From Caulobacter sp. CCUG 60055 (GTDB lineage: Bacteria; Pseudomonadota; Alphaproteobacteria; Caulobacterales; Caulobacteraceae), in assembly GCF_022750545.1 (NCBI RefSeq), contig NZ_PUIC01000002.1, positions 62,001 to 126,000 of the forward strand: a stretch of 64,000 nt of DNA, read 5' to 3'. Of the stretch, positions 16,109-25,301 are shown in pieces. Numbering within the stretch: the first letter of the stretch is position 1; every line of letters begins with the position of its first letter. The position numbers and the translations under genes are program-made. The notes under the pieces are model-generated. The model was given only the letters and a program-made list of their open reading frames with translations. It was not told the DNA's origin and made no database searches.

Positions 16109-18136
16109 TCACCATATGCGCGCCCGCGCCCCGGGCGCCAGATAAAGCCGGTCGCCGGGCCGGACGTCGAAGGCCCGGTACCAGGCGTCGATGTTGCGGA
16201 CGACGCCGTTGACGCGGAACACCGACGGGCTGTGCGGGTCGGAGACAAGGTCCTGGCGCAACTGCGCGTCGCGGATGACCTCGCGATAGGTCTGGGCCCA
16301 GGACAGGAAGAAGCGTTGCTCGCCGGTGAAGCCGCCGACCCTGGGCGCGCGTCCGCCGCGCAGGGACAGCCGGTAGGCCTCCAGCGCCACGCGCAGGCCG
16401 CCGTTGTCGCCGATGTTCTCGCCCAGCGTCGACCGTCCGTCGATCCGCCGGCCGGGGATCGGCTCGTAGGCCGCGTACTGCTCGACCAGCCGGCCGGTCA
16501 GGGCCTTGAAACGGGCGGCGTCGGCCGGGCTCCACCAGTCGCGCTGGGCGCCGCGCCCGTCGGTCTTGGCGCCCTGGTCGTCGAAGGCGTGGCCCATCTC
16601 GTGACCGATGACCCCGCCTATGCCGCCGAAATTGACCGCCGGATCGGCGGCGGGGTCGAAATAGGGCGGTTGCAGGATCGCCGCCGGGAAGACGATCTCG
16701 TTGAAGAAGGCGTTGTAGTAGGCGTTCACCGTCTGGGGCGTCATGCCCCACTCGTCGCGGTCGGTCGGCTGGCCGAGGCGGCCGACGCGCCGCCGCCAGT
16801 CCCAGCCCAGGGCCCGCTTGCGGTTGCCGACCGGATCGTCGGCGCGGGTCTCCAGGCCCGAATAGTCGCGCCAGCGGTCGGGATAGCCGACCTTGACCCG
16901 CAGCCTGGAAAGCTTGTCGAGGGCCGCCGCCTTGGTGGCGTCCGACATCCAGTCCAACGCCCGGATGCGGATGGCGTAGGCCGAGCGGAGATCCTCGACC
17001 AGGGCGGTGATCCGCGCCTTGGCCGCCGGCGGGAAGCGACGGGCGACATAGAGCCGGCCGACCGCCTCGCCCACGGCCGCGTTCACCGCCGAGACGGCGC
17101 GGCGCCAGCGCTCACGCGGCCTGGGCTGGCCGGCGAGGACGCGGCCGTTGAAGCCGAAGGCGAGGTCGTCGAACGCGGGCGGCAGGATGTCGGCCATGCC
17201 GTTGAGGCAGCGGAAGGTCATGTAGGCGCGCCAGGTCTCGACCGGCGTGGCGCGGAAGAGCGCCGTCAGCGCCTGGACCGCGCTGTCCTCTTTGACCACG
17301 AACAGGTCGTGGGCCGGCAGGTCCATAGCCGCCAGCGCGGCGTCCCAGGGATAGGCCGGCGCGAAGGCCTTCAGTCCGGCCCGCGACATCGGGTGATAGG
17401 TGAGGTCGCGGTCGTTGCGCTTGTCGCGCGGCCACTGCCGGCGCGCGATCTCGGTCTCCAGGGCCGCCACCGCCTGGGCCGCCGCCTCGGGCGACGGAAC
17501 GCCGGCCAGGGCGAGCATGGCGGCGACATAGGCGCCGAACGCCTCGCGGACCTCGGCGAAGCGCCGGTCGTCGGTCAGGTAATAGTCGCGGTCGGGCAGG
17601 CTGAGGCCTGACTGGACGATGTTCATCGCATAGCGGTCAGGATCGCGGGCGTCCGGCCAGGGGCTGATCGACAAGGGACCGCCGAGCGGCAGGTCGGGGC
17701 GCGCCATCAGGGCCGCGACTTCCTCGTGCGTGCGGGCGGCGCCGATCTGCGCCAAGTCGGCGAAGAGCGGCGACAGCCCGGCCCTGGCGATCGCCGCGAC
17801 GTCGAGATAGGCCCTATAGGTGTCGGCGATCCTGCGGCCGTCCGAACCGGGCGGGCCGGGCGCGGCCGAGGCGGCCTCGATGATCTCGCGGACGTCGCGC
17901 TCGGCGTCGGCGCGCAGGCTGAAGAACGGCCCCCAGGAGGTGCGGTCCGGCGGTATCGCCGTGGTGCGCATCCAGGTTCCGCCGGCGTAGCGGGCGAAGT
18001 CGTCGCCGGGGCGCACCGACCGGTCCATGCCGGCGAGATCGAAACCCCACGGCGTGATCCTGGCGCGGCTCGCCGCCCAGCCCGGCCTCGCGGCGAGCGA
18101 TCCCAGGGCGGCGGCGAGGAGGGCGCGGCGGTTCAT
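16109..18136 (-). CDS. M13 (neprilysin/PepO) family zinc metallopeptidase
   Basis: 675 residues from the ATG at 18136. The N-terminus RRALLAAALGSLAARPGWAA is a Tat/Sec-like export signal. The protein has the usual M13 length and motifs: the NAYYNAFFNEIVFPAAIL lead-in, the zinc site GHEMGHAFDDQG (HExxH), ENIGDNGGL carrying the third ligand Glu, and a C-terminal RVNGVVRN followed by FDVRPGD. M13 enzymes are periplasmic or extracellular endopeptidases for short peptides. It lies upstream of the small ORF and copAB on the same strand, but a shared transcript is not shown. Confidence 0.93.
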   Translation of the reverse strand: MNRRALLAAALGSLAARPGWAASRARITPWGFDLAGMDRSVRPGDDFARYAGGTWMRTTAIPPDRTSWGPFFSLRADAERDVREIIEAASAAPGPPGSDGRRIADTYRAYLDVAAIARAGLSPLFADLAQIGAARTHEEVAALMARPDLPLGGPLSISPWPDARDPDRYAMNIVQSGLSLPDRDYYLTDDRRFAEVREAFGAYVAAMLALAGVPSPEAAAQAVAALETEIARRQWPRDKRNDRDLTYHPMSRAGLKAFAPAYPWDAALAAMDLPAHDLFVVKEDSAVQALTALFRATPVETWRAYMTFRCLNGMADILPPAFDDLAFGFNGRVLAGQPRPRERWRRAVSAVNAAVGEAVGRLYVARRFPPAAKARITALVEDLRSAYAIRIRALDWMSDATKAAALDKLSRLRVKVGYPDRWRDYSGLETRADDPVGNRKRALGWDWRRRVGRLGQPTDRDEWGMTPQTVNAYYNAFFNEIVFPAAILQPPYFDPAADPAVNFGGIGGVIGHEMGHAFDDQGAKTDGRGAQRDWWSPADAARFKALTGRLVEQYAAYEPIPGRRIDGRSTLGENIGDNGGLRVALEAYRLSLRGGRAPRVGGFTGEQRFFLSWAQTYREVIRDAQLRQDLVSDPHSPSVFRVNGVVRNIDAWYRAFDVRPGDRLYLAPGARARIW

Positions 18137-18218
18137 CGCCGCCAATCATGTAGGCGCCTACGAGATCGTCAAGGCCTGACGTGAGGCCCTGCCGCGAGGC
18201 TTGCGGGCGCGAGGCGGC

Positions 18219-19361
18219 TCAGCGCGAGCGGCCGCGCGCCGCCACCGGCCAAAGCGCGCGCAGGGTGTCGGCCTGGACCACGTGGTAGGTGTCGTAGAGG
18301 TTGACGGTGGGGTCGCAGTGCGGCGCGGCCAGGGTGACCACGTCGGCCAGGCCCGGCGCCTGCTCGGGCGGAACCAGCAGGGCGCCGTGCTCGTCGCCCA
18401 TGAAGAAGTACTTGGCGTCGGTCGGCGCGCCGGCCAGCACCACGGGCGGGTCGGCGTCGGTCGAGAACGCCTTGAACCCGGCGTCGAGCGTCACCAGGCC
18501 GGGTGAATTGGCGCTGACCACCCGCGCGTCGACCATCAGGGCGGTCTCGAACGGCGCCTCGCCGCCCTCGCCGGTCAGGTCGCAGGCCAGGTACTGGCTG
18601 TCCATGAACACGTAGGAGCCGACCTGGAGTTCGGTGAATAGGTCGAGTTCGGCGTCGATGCGGTGGGTGCCGGTGCCGCCGCCGGTGACGATCTCCGGCG
18701 CGCCGCCCCCGGCGGACAGGGCCGCCACGATGGCGCGGATGTGTTCGGCGCGGTCCTCCATCGCCGCCTTGCGGTCGGCGAAGCCCTCGATGTGCTGCTG
18801 CATGCCGCAATAGCACTGGACGCCGGCGTAGGTCAGGGCCGGCTGGGCCCGGATGGCCCGCAGCAGGGCGACGGCGGCCTCGGGCGTGGCGACGCCGGTG
18901 CGGCGGATGCCGGGATCGATGTCGATGACCACCTTCAGCGCCTTGCCGCCCGCCGCCGCCGCGCCCAGGGCGCGGACGTTGTCGGGGTGGTCGACCACGC
19001 ACATCAGGTCCTCGGTGCGGGCGTTCAGCGCGACGAGGCGGGCGATGGCCGGGGCGGAGACCACCGGCGAGGTGACGTGCAGGCCGGCGGTCACGCCGCC
19101 GTCGGCCAGGGCCTCGGCCTCGCCCAGCTTGGCGCAGCAGGCGCCGATCGCGCCGGCGGCGATCTGGCGGCGGGCGATCTCGGGGCTCTTGTGGGTCTTG
19201 GCGTGGGGGCGGAGCTTCAGCCCCTTGGCGGCGGCGAAGGCCGCCATCCGCTCGATGTTGCGCGTCAGCGCGTCCAGGTCGACGACCAGGGCGGGCGTGT
19301 TGAGGTCCCGGCGGGAGCCCTGGCGGTCGATCAGATGGCCGTGCAGTTCCTGGTCGTTCAT
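18219..19361 (-). CDS. DSD1-family PLP enzyme, D-threonine aldolase-like
   Basis: 380 residues with the fold-type III (alanine racemase-like) N-terminal barrel. PLP lysine motif LRPHAKTHKSPE, then VDIDPGIRRTGV, GVQCYCGMQQHI, VTGGGTGTHRID and VGSYVFMDSQY. The C-terminal metal site reads APHCDPTVNLYD. In characterised members D-serine dehydratase uses His-x-Cys and D-threonine aldolase His-x-Asp; here His-Cys-Asp gives His-x-Asp, so an aldolase cleaving D-beta-hydroxy-amino acids to glycine and an aldehyde is more likely than a dehydratase. It is the second gene after the flavin oxidase (14-base gap), in the TetR-linked cluster. Confidence 0.82.
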   Translation of the reverse strand: MNDQELHGHLIDRQGSRRDLNTPALVVDLDALTRNIERMAAFAAAKGLKLRPHAKTHKSPEIARRQIAAGAIGACCAKLGEAEALADGGVTAGLHVTSPVVSAPAIARLVALNARTEDLMCVVDHPDNVRALGAAAAGGKALKVVIDIDPGIRRTGVATPEAAVALLRAIRAQPALTYAGVQCYCGMQQHIEGFADRKAAMEDRAEHIRAIVAALSAGGGAPEIVTGGGTGTHRIDAELDLFTELQVGSYVFMDSQYLACDLTGEGGEAPFETALMVDARVVSANSPGLVTLDAGFKAFSTDADPPVVLAGAPTDAKYFFMGDEHGALLVPPEQAPGLADVVTLAAPHCDPTVNLYDTYHVVQADTLRALWPVAARGRSR

Positions 19362-19375
19362 GGCGCGGGTCCCGG

Positions 19376-20647
19376 TCAGGCGGTGATGCCGAAGAGTTCG
19401 GACAGGTGGGCGTTGGCGAACTTGGCCTGCGGATCGACCGTCTTGCGGACGGCCAGGAAATCCTCGGCCTTGGGATAGAGCCGGTGGACGTCGGCCGTGG
19501 TCAAGGTGTGGCGCTTGGCCCAGTGCGGGCGCCCGCCGCCGGCCCGCAACACCGCCTCGACCTCGGCGAAGGAGTCGCGCCAGGGCATCTTGGCGTACTG
19601 GTGGAACGAGATCGACGCGCCCGGCCCGTTGTTGAACGGGCTCATCCAGATGTCGTCGCCGGCGGTCAGGCGGAACTCGAACGGAAAGGCGATGGGCATC
19701 CGCCGCTTGCGGATGTGGGCGATGGCCTCGCGCAGCGTCGCCATGCCGTCGGCGCGGGGCAGCTCGTACTCCATCTCCTCGAAGCGGATGGTGCGGTCGG
19801 ACGGGAAGACCTTGTAGGCCGGCCCGACCCGGCGGCTCGATCCGCCCGACAGCCGCATCATCAGCCGTTGCAGGGTGGGGATCATCGGCGTCGCCGCCGC
19901 GCCCAGCTCGCAGACCAGCCGGAACACGGTCTCGTCGATGTCGTCGCCGTCCTTGAACTCGCCCTCGGGCTCGGCCGGGTGCAGCGTCTTGAAGATGACG
20001 TGGTCCGAATAGGGGAAGACGAAGAACTCCATGTGCCGCGTGGCCGCGCCCAGCTCGTCCAGGCGCTCGGCGACCTCGGCCAGGGGACGGCGCTCGATGC
20101 GCTCCTCCAGGTGGTAGGCGGGCAGGACGTGGATGCGGATCTCGGTCGCCACCCCGAACAGGCCGAGCGACAGGCGCTGGGCCTCATAGAGGTCGGGCCG
20201 CTGGTCCGGCCCGCACTCGACCTGGGTCCCGTCGGCCAGCATCAGGCGAAAGCCGCAGGCCTGGGTGGCCAGGCTGCCCAGGTCCGCCCCGGTGCCGTGG
20301 GTGCCGGTGGCGGTGGCGCCGGCCAGGGACTGGGGATTGATGTCGCCCTGATTGATCAGCGACAGCCCTTCGGCCCACAGGGCGGCGGTCAGGCGGTCGA
20401 GGCCCCAGCCGGCCGGGGCCCAAACCGTCTTGCGGTCGGGGGCGATCTCCACCCGGCCTTCGTAGTCGGCCATGCTGATCAGCACGTCGTCGGTGTGGCA
20501 CAGCGGCATGAACGAATGGCCGGCGCCGACCACGCGCACCTTGCGGGCCCCGGCGACCAGGGCGGCCAGCTCGGCCGCCGTCCTTGGCCGGGCGTGTCGC
20601 GCGGGCTGAGCCGCCACGCTTCCGGACCAGTTCCGCCATTCCGTCAT
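19376..20647 (-). CDS. FAD-linked D-arabinono-1,4-lactone oxidase family protein
   Basis: 423 residues. An N-terminal FAD-binding type 4 (VAO) domain has VRVVGAGHSFMPL (the His at this position is the covalent-FAD site in the family), INQGDINPQSLAGATATGTH and GTGADLGSLATQ. A C-terminal ALO domain has HWAKRHTLT and NAHLSELFG. Family members oxidise aldonolactones or alditols using O2. The exact substrate is unknown. It is the first gene of a two-gene unit with the PLP aldolase-like gene, preceded by a promoter whose sequence is repeated upstream of the TonB receptor at 24905. Confidence 0.87.
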   Translation of the reverse strand: MTEWRNWSGSVAAQPARHARPRTAAELAALVAGARKVRVVGAGHSFMPLCHTDDVLISMADYEGRVEIAPDRKTVWAPAGWGLDRLTAALWAEGLSLINQGDINPQSLAGATATGTHGTGADLGSLATQACGFRLMLADGTQVECGPDQRPDLYEAQRLSLGLFGVATEIRIHVLPAYHLEERIERRPLAEVAERLDELGAATRHMEFFVFPYSDHVIFKTLHPAEPEGEFKDGDDIDETVFRLVCELGAAATPMIPTLQRLMMRLSGGSSRRVGPAYKVFPSDRTIRFEEMEYELPRADGMATLREAIAHIRKRRMPIAFPFEFRLTAGDDIWMSPFNNGPGASISFHQYAKMPWRDSFAEVEAVLRAGGGRPHWAKRHTLTTADVHRLYPKAEDFLAVRKTVDPQAKFANAHLSELFGITA

Positions 20648-20663
20648 GTGCGTTCCCCAGATG

Positions 20664-20705
20664 ATTTTGGATAAGAATAGCTATTGCTATCTTTTCCGCA
20701 AGCGC
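20664..20705 (-). promoter_or_regulatory. Promoter with TetR-type operator (copy 1), upstream of oxidase gene
   Basis: On the minus strand, -35 CTTGCG (20697-20702) and -10 TATTCT (20674-20679) are 17 bases apart. Overlapping them is the inverted repeat ATAGC-TATT-GCTAT (20677-20690). The same combination (GGATA, TAGC-N4-GCTAT, N6, CGCAAGCGC) recurs at 24929-24964 ahead of the TonB receptor. Placement between -35 and -10 is classic for a repressor site. The likely binder is the TetR protein encoded at 20731-21426. Confidence 0.72.
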
Positions 20706-20730
20706 GATCCGGGACGCGGGGGAGGCGGGA

Positions 20731-21426
20731 TCAGTCGAAGCTGTCGAGATAGAGCGCGAACATCAGGCAGACCTCGTGATTGAGGATGTCGGCGTCGCGG
20801 TCCGGCTCCTCGACCACCATCTCGGTGGCGGCGTAGCTGAGCTCGACCATCATCCGCATCGCCACCCGCAGGCGCTGTTCGGCGGTGTTCGGATAGTGCG
20901 GACGGATGGCCTGATAGAAGCGGTCGGCGACCATGTCGCGCGACTCGAAACGCAGCCGCTGGAGGATGGGCACCGCGCGCAGGGCCCGGCCGATGGCGGC
21001 CCCGCCGGGGAAGGCGTGGGTGATCTCGATCACCTTGCGCTGGATGGCGATGGCCTGGGCCAGGCGCGCCTCCACCGTCTCGCCGAGCAGGCCGCCCCCG
21101 TCGATCCAGTCGAGGACGATGCGGTCCTGGGCCGACATCAGCCGGTCGCCCAGCTCCTTGAGGATGGCGTACTTGTTGGGGAAGTAGCGATAGAGGGCTG
21201 GCGGGGTCAGGCCGGCGCGCTGGCAGATGGCGTTGGTGGTCAGCTGCTCGAAGCCCATGTCGCGCAGCATCTCGCCGGCGGTGGCCAAGACGATCTCGTA
21301 GGTGTCCTGCGCCCTGGCCTGGGTGGGCTGGAGCTTGGTCTCCAGCTGTATGCCGGCGGGGGACGGGGTCTTCGAGGCCGCCTTCGGCGGGCGCCCGCGC
21401 GGGGTCTTGGCCGTTTCTGAGGTCAT
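20731..21426 (-). CDS. TetR family transcriptional regulator
   Basis: 231 residues from the ATG at 21426. A basic N-terminal tail (TPRGRPPKAA) is followed by a TetR helix-turn-helix (TNAICQRAGLTPPALYRYFP then NKYAIL) and a helical ligand-binding domain with no recognisable subfamily. It is the last gene of the TonB receptor-MFS-TetR unit (10-base gap to the MFS gene). It probably represses both its own unit and the oxidase/aldolase unit through the two near-identical operators. Confidence 0.9.
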   Translation of the reverse strand: MTSETAKTPRGRPPKAASKTPSPAGIQLETKLQPTQARAQDTYEIVLATAGEMLRDMGFEQLTTNAICQRAGLTPPALYRYFPNKYAILKELGDRLMSAQDRIVLDWIDGGGLLGETVEARLAQAIAIQRKVIEITHAFPGGAAIGRALRAVPILQRLRFESRDMVADRFYQAIRPHYPNTAEQRLRVAMRMMVELSYAATEMVVEEPDRDADILNHEVCLMFALYLDSFD

Positions 21427-21435
21427 CACCGGTGT

Positions 21436-22638
21436 TTAACGCGAAACCTTTCCGCGCGTCCGGGTCAAATGCAGCCCGGCCACGATGGCTAGGCACAGCC
21501 CCGCCAGCGCCGCGCCCAGGACGAGGCAGCCGCGCACGTCGGCGTCGCTGACCGCCAGCGAGGCCAGGAAGGGGCCGGCGCCGCAGCCCAGCAGGGCGGC
21601 GCCGGGGCCGAGCAGGGCCGCGCGGCGGCTGGGGTCGGCCTCGATGGCCATCGGGGTCAGGAAGGGCGAGGCGAACAGCCACAAGAAGCCGAACGCCGCC
21701 GAAGCGGCCAGGAACGCCGCGGCGCCGGGCAGCAGGGCGAACAGGCCGAGCAGCAGGATCAAGCCGCCGATGGCGGTGGTCAGCGCCCGGAACCAGGACA
21801 GCCGCCCGGCCAGGACCGTCGCCGCCGTCCCGCCGGCCACCTGGGCGCCCAGCGACAGCGAAATGGCCAGGCCGGCCGTCTCGCTGGGGTGGCCCGCCTG
21901 ACGCGACAGCGGCTCGACATAGATCCACGCCGCCAGGATGAAGGCCTGGAAGCAGAACGCCGCGGCCAGGGCGAACCATCCCCGCGCCGGCGGCGGGCCT
22001 TTCGGCTGTTCGCCGCCCTCGGCCACGGCGGCGTAGGCCGTCGGCATGGCCAGGCCGACGATGGCGGCGACGAGGCCCAGGGCGGCCAGGCCCAGGAAGC
22101 CGCCATCGACGCCGAACGGCTTGATGACGAAGGCGGTGATCGCCGCCACGGCGGCGAGCTGCGCCAGGGTCTGCAGCGTCAGGTAAAGGCCCGACCAGCG
22201 TTCGGGCCTCGGCGAGCGGACGATCAGGCCGGTGACCAGCCAGATCATCACCCCGCCCGGCAGGCCGGCCAGGCCGCGCACCAGGGTCAGCGCGTCGCCC
22301 GAGACCTTGACGGTCGCGTAGTTGAGCGCCGCCAGCAGCAGCCCGCACGCCACGGCGATCAGCCGCAGGCGGCGGGCGCCGAACAACGGACCGGCGAGGC
22401 CGGCGGCGACCCCCATGCTGAGAAGCTCCACCGTCCCGGCCTGGCCGAGCTGGGCCGCGCTCAGCCGCCCCGCCGCCTCCAGCCCGCCGAGCAGCAGCGG
22501 GCCGACCCCGGCGAACATGATGCCGACCACGCCGACGAAGACGGCGGCGAACTGTTGCACGGCGGTGGGGGCCGGGCCGATCCAGCCTGCGGCGGAATCG
22601 GTCGGCCCGGTCTCCGCCCCGGCCTCGGCGGCGGTCAA
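21436..22638 (-). CDS. MFS transporter
   Basis: 400 residues from a TTG at 22638 that overlaps the TonB receptor stop (TTGA). Twelve hydrophobic segments are predicted (for example FAAVFVGVVGIMFAGVGPLLL, AGLCLAIVAGLHL). The MFS loop between helices 2 and 3 is weak (GPLFGARRLRL). It presumably carries across the inner membrane the compound that the coupled outer-membrane receptor brings into the periplasm. The substrate is not known. The coupling by stop/start overlap indicates joint production with the receptor. Confidence 0.88.
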   Translation of the reverse strand: MTAAEAGAETGPTDSAAGWIGPAPTAVQQFAAVFVGVVGIMFAGVGPLLLGGLEAAGRLSAAQLGQAGTVELLSMGVAAGLAGPLFGARRLRLIAVACGLLLAALNYATVKVSGDALTLVRGLAGLPGGVMIWLVTGLIVRSPRPERWSGLYLTLQTLAQLAAVAAITAFVIKPFGVDGGFLGLAALGLVAAIVGLAMPTAYAAVAEGGEQPKGPPPARGWFALAAAFCFQAFILAAWIYVEPLSRQAGHPSETAGLAISLSLGAQVAGGTAATVLAGRLSWFRALTTAIGGLILLLGLFALLPGAAAFLAASAAFGFLWLFASPFLTPMAIEADPSRRAALLGPGAALLGCGAGPFLASLAVSDADVRGCLVLGAALAGLCLAIVAGLHLTRTRGKVSR

Positions 22639-24905
22639 TACCTGGCCCGCAGATAGACGCTGTAGGTGCGGGGCTGGCCGACGCTGATCACGTCGAAGCC
22701 GAGGCTCGGCAGCGGGGTGATGTCCGAGATGTTGGTCTCGTCGAACAGGTTGCGGCCCCAGAGGCCGACCTCGTAGCGGCCCTGGTCGAGACGCCAGCCG
22801 AGTTGGGCGTTGACGAAGGTGCGGGCGGGGTCGCTGAGCCGCGCGGTGTTGGCCGTGTCGAAATAGATCTTGCTGCGATAGGTGAAGTCGACCTGGCCGA
22901 CGAAGGCGCCGATCGGCAGGTCGTGCTCGTAATGCGCCGTGCCGTTGAGGCTGAGCTCGGGGGCGGAGGGCAGGGTGTTGCCGGAATAGTCCGCCGCCGC
23001 CGAATGGAAGTCCTTGTACTCGGCGCTCAGGGCCGAGGCGCCCAGCGACAGGTCGAGCCCCCGCATCGGCGTGGCCTGGATCTCGGCCTCGCCGCCGTAG
23101 ATGCGCGCGGCCGAGGCGTTGGTGAACAGCTGCACCGGCAGGCCGTTGCGCACCACCGCCGTGTAGACCTGCAGGTCCTTGTAGTCATAGTAGAAGGCCG
23201 AGACGTTGGCCCTCAGGCGGCGGTTGAAGAACTCGGTCTTGGCCCCGGCCTCGAAGGCGTTGACCTTCTCGTCCTGATAGGGGCCGAGGTCGGCCGGGTT
23301 GACGGTCTGGCCGCTGAAGAAGCCGCCGCTCTTGTAGCCGCGATTGTAGGTCGCATAGAGGTTGATCCCGTCGGCCAGCTTGTATTGCACGCCGGCGCGG
23401 CCGGACAGCGAGCTGAAGGTCTTGGAATCCTGGAAGGCGAAGATCGGGATGGCGCCGTTCTCGGCCTCGCTGACGTAGTTGAAGCTCTTGTCGTCCACGG
23501 AATAGCGCAGGCCGCCGGTCAGGGTCAGCCGCTCGGTGAGGTCGTAGTCGACCTGGCCGAACACGGCGTAGCTCTTGGTGGTCTGGTGCAGCGGCCAGCC
23601 GAACAGGCCGATGCCGTTGGCCGGGTCCGCGCCGGTGGGGTTGGCCGGGGTCGGATTGCGCAGGGCGCGCAGGGCGTCGTACTGCGAGTTGTTGTTCAGG
23701 TAGTCGTTGGCCAGATAGAGACCGGCGACGTAGCGCAGCCGGGTCTTGCCGTTCGATTGCAGGCGCAGCTCCTGGCTGGCGGTCTCCTGGCGGGCGATGT
23801 AGCTGGCCGACAGGATGGGCAAGGGGTTGGCGTCCGTCTCCTCCTGGTCGTTGCGCGCCGCCCGCTGGTAGCTGGTCACCGAGATCAGGGTGGCCGGGCC
23901 GAGGTCGTAGCTGACCGTGGCCGAGGCGCTGAACAGGTTGACGATGTCGCGGCCCTCGAACCGGTAGTCGCCCTGATAGAGGTTGCCGCTGGTGTTGGCG
24001 TAGCCCAGCACGTTGGCGCACTGGCCGGAGGTATAGAAGCCGGGGGCGCACAGGCCGTCGGGGCCGGTCGCGGCCGCCGTCTGCGGGAGCAGCGAGCGGT
24101 TGTAGGTCAGGATCGAGCCGCCGCGAGATTGGTTGAGGCTGACCGACAGGTCGGCCGTCAGGCGGTCGTTCGGCTTGTAGCGCAGCGCGCCGCGCAGGCC
24201 CCAGCGGTCGGCGTCGTTGCCGTGGTTTCCGGTCAGGCGGTTCAGGGTGTAGCCGTCGTCGTTGACGTAAAGGCCCGACAGGCGGAACGACAGCACGTCG
24301 CCGCCCAGGATCGGGATCGGGCCGCCGACCCCGCCCTGCACGTTGACGGCGTTGAAGCGGCCGTACTCCGCCGCCACGTCGGCCGCGAAGGTGTCGGACG
24401 GCTTGCGGGTGGCGACGTTGATCGCGCCGCCGGTGGTGTTGCGGCCGTAGAGCGTGCCTTGCGGGCCGCGCAGCACCTCGATCTGCTGCAGGTCGTAGAA
24501 GGCGGCCATCTGGGCCAGCGGCGAGGCGACATAGACCCCGTCCACATAGATGCCGACGGCGCTGGCCGTCGAGGGATTGAAGTCGTTGACCCCGACCCCC
24601 CGGATGAAGATGCGCGGGTTGGCGGCGTTGTCGTCGGTCTTGATCTGCAGGGCCGGCGCCAGGCCGGACAGGCCGACCAGATTGCCGACCCGCTTGTTCT
24701 GCAGGGCCTCGGCGGTCAGGGCGGTGATGGCGATGGGGACGTCCTGGAGGTTCTCCGCCCGCTTCTGGGCGGTGACGACGATCTCCTCGACGGCGGGGGG
24801 CGCGCCCGCCGGCGCCGGCTTGGCGGCCTGTTGCTGAGCTTGGGCCGCGCCGGCCGCCAGCATCGCGGCCAGGCTGACGCCGGCCGCCGTTTGTAACTTG
24901 CGCAT
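22635..24905 (-). CDS. TonB-dependent outer-membrane receptor
   Basis: 756 residues. A signal peptide (MRKLQTAAGVSLAAMLAAG) is followed by a TonB box (VEEIVVTAQKR), the typical plug start ENLQDVPIAITALTAE, IYVDGVYV, IEVLRGPQGTLYGRNTTGG and a barrel with YNRGYKSGGFF and a terminal YSVYLRARY. The type (AQKRAENLQDVP) is the large sphingomonad/Caulobacterales family, which often imports plant-derived aromatics or sugars. It leads an operon with MFS and TetR genes. The promoter at 24933-24961 matches that of the oxidase gene. Confidence 0.93.
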   Translation of the reverse strand: MRKLQTAAGVSLAAMLAAGAAQAQQQAAKPAPAGAPPAVEEIVVTAQKRAENLQDVPIAITALTAEALQNKRVGNLVGLSGLAPALQIKTDDNAANPRIFIRGVGVNDFNPSTASAVGIYVDGVYVASPLAQMAAFYDLQQIEVLRGPQGTLYGRNTTGGAINVATRKPSDTFAADVAAEYGRFNAVNVQGGVGGPIPILGGDVLSFRLSGLYVNDDGYTLNRLTGNHGNDADRWGLRGALRYKPNDRLTADLSVSLNQSRGGSILTYNRSLLPQTAAATGPDGLCAPGFYTSGQCANVLGYANTSGNLYQGDYRFEGRDIVNLFSASATVSYDLGPATLISVTSYQRAARNDQEETDANPLPILSASYIARQETASQELRLQSNGKTRLRYVAGLYLANDYLNNNSQYDALRALRNPTPANPTGADPANGIGLFGWPLHQTTKSYAVFGQVDYDLTERLTLTGGLRYSVDDKSFNYVSEAENGAIPIFAFQDSKTFSSLSGRAGVQYKLADGINLYATYNRGYKSGGFFSGQTVNPADLGPYQDEKVNAFEAGAKTEFFNRRLRANVSAFYYDYKDLQVYTAVVRNGLPVQLFTNASAARIYGGEAEIQATPMRGLDLSLGASALSAEYKDFHSAAADYSGNTLPSAPELSLNGTAHYEHDLPIGAFVGQVDFTYRSKIYFDTANTARLSDPARTFVNAQLGWRLDQGRYEVGLWGRNLFDETNISDITPLPSLGFDVISVGQPRTYSVYLRARY

Positions 24906-24923
24906 GCTTCATCCCCAATCGTT

Positions 24924-24965
24924 ATTGAGGATACGGTAGCTCATGCTATTATTATCGCAAGCGCC
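24924..24965 (-). promoter_or_regulatory. Promoter with TetR-type operator (copy 2), upstream of TonB receptor gene
   Basis: On the minus strand, -35 CTTGCG (24956-24961) and a weak -10 TACCGT (24933-24938) are 17 bases apart. The inverted repeat TAGC-TCAT-GCTA (24937-24948) overlaps the -10 and spacer. GGATA, TAGC-N4-GCTAT, a 6-base gap and CGCAAGCGC are shared with the site at 20664-20705. Confidence 0.7.
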
Positions 24966-24977
24966 AAATCTCGGCGA

Positions 24978-25154
24978 TCAGCGACCGGTCGGGCGGTCGC
25001 CTAAACTGTGGGCGAAGAAGTCCGCCGCCTGCCTCGCCCTTCGGCGATGGACCTCGTTTCGGTCGACGCCGGGGCCGGCCGCCGGGGCGGCGGCGATGAC
25101 GTCCACCACCCAGGCGACGCGCCGGCGATAGTCGGTCCTGGTGCTCGGCTTCAT
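24978..25154 (-). pseudogene. Possible remnant of an AraC-type regulator N-terminus
   Basis: A 58-codon frame begins MKPSTRTDYRRRVAWVVDVI, like the first helix of AraC regulators with a GyrI-like effector domain (family pattern TRxDYxxRxxRVxDYI). The expected HTH core (AxxAxFSPFHFHRxF) has degenerated to an RQAADFFAHSL-like stretch before a stop. No ribosome binding site is visible. It may be a decayed gene or coincidence. The remainder of the 395-base gap 24906-25301 holds only the TonB promoter at one end and the M24 ribosome binding site at the other. Confidence 0.25.
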
Positions 25155-25301
25155 CAGGGCAAGCTGGCGAAAGCCCGTCCCTTCCGCAGCGCGGAACTTG
25201 CTGAGTTCGACCGCCAGGCGCGGCGTCCGGCCCTGGCGGAAACCTCGCCGAACGCCGATCCTCCCGGCTCGGTTGCAGGCGATTCGAGGAAGGATGTCGC
25301 G

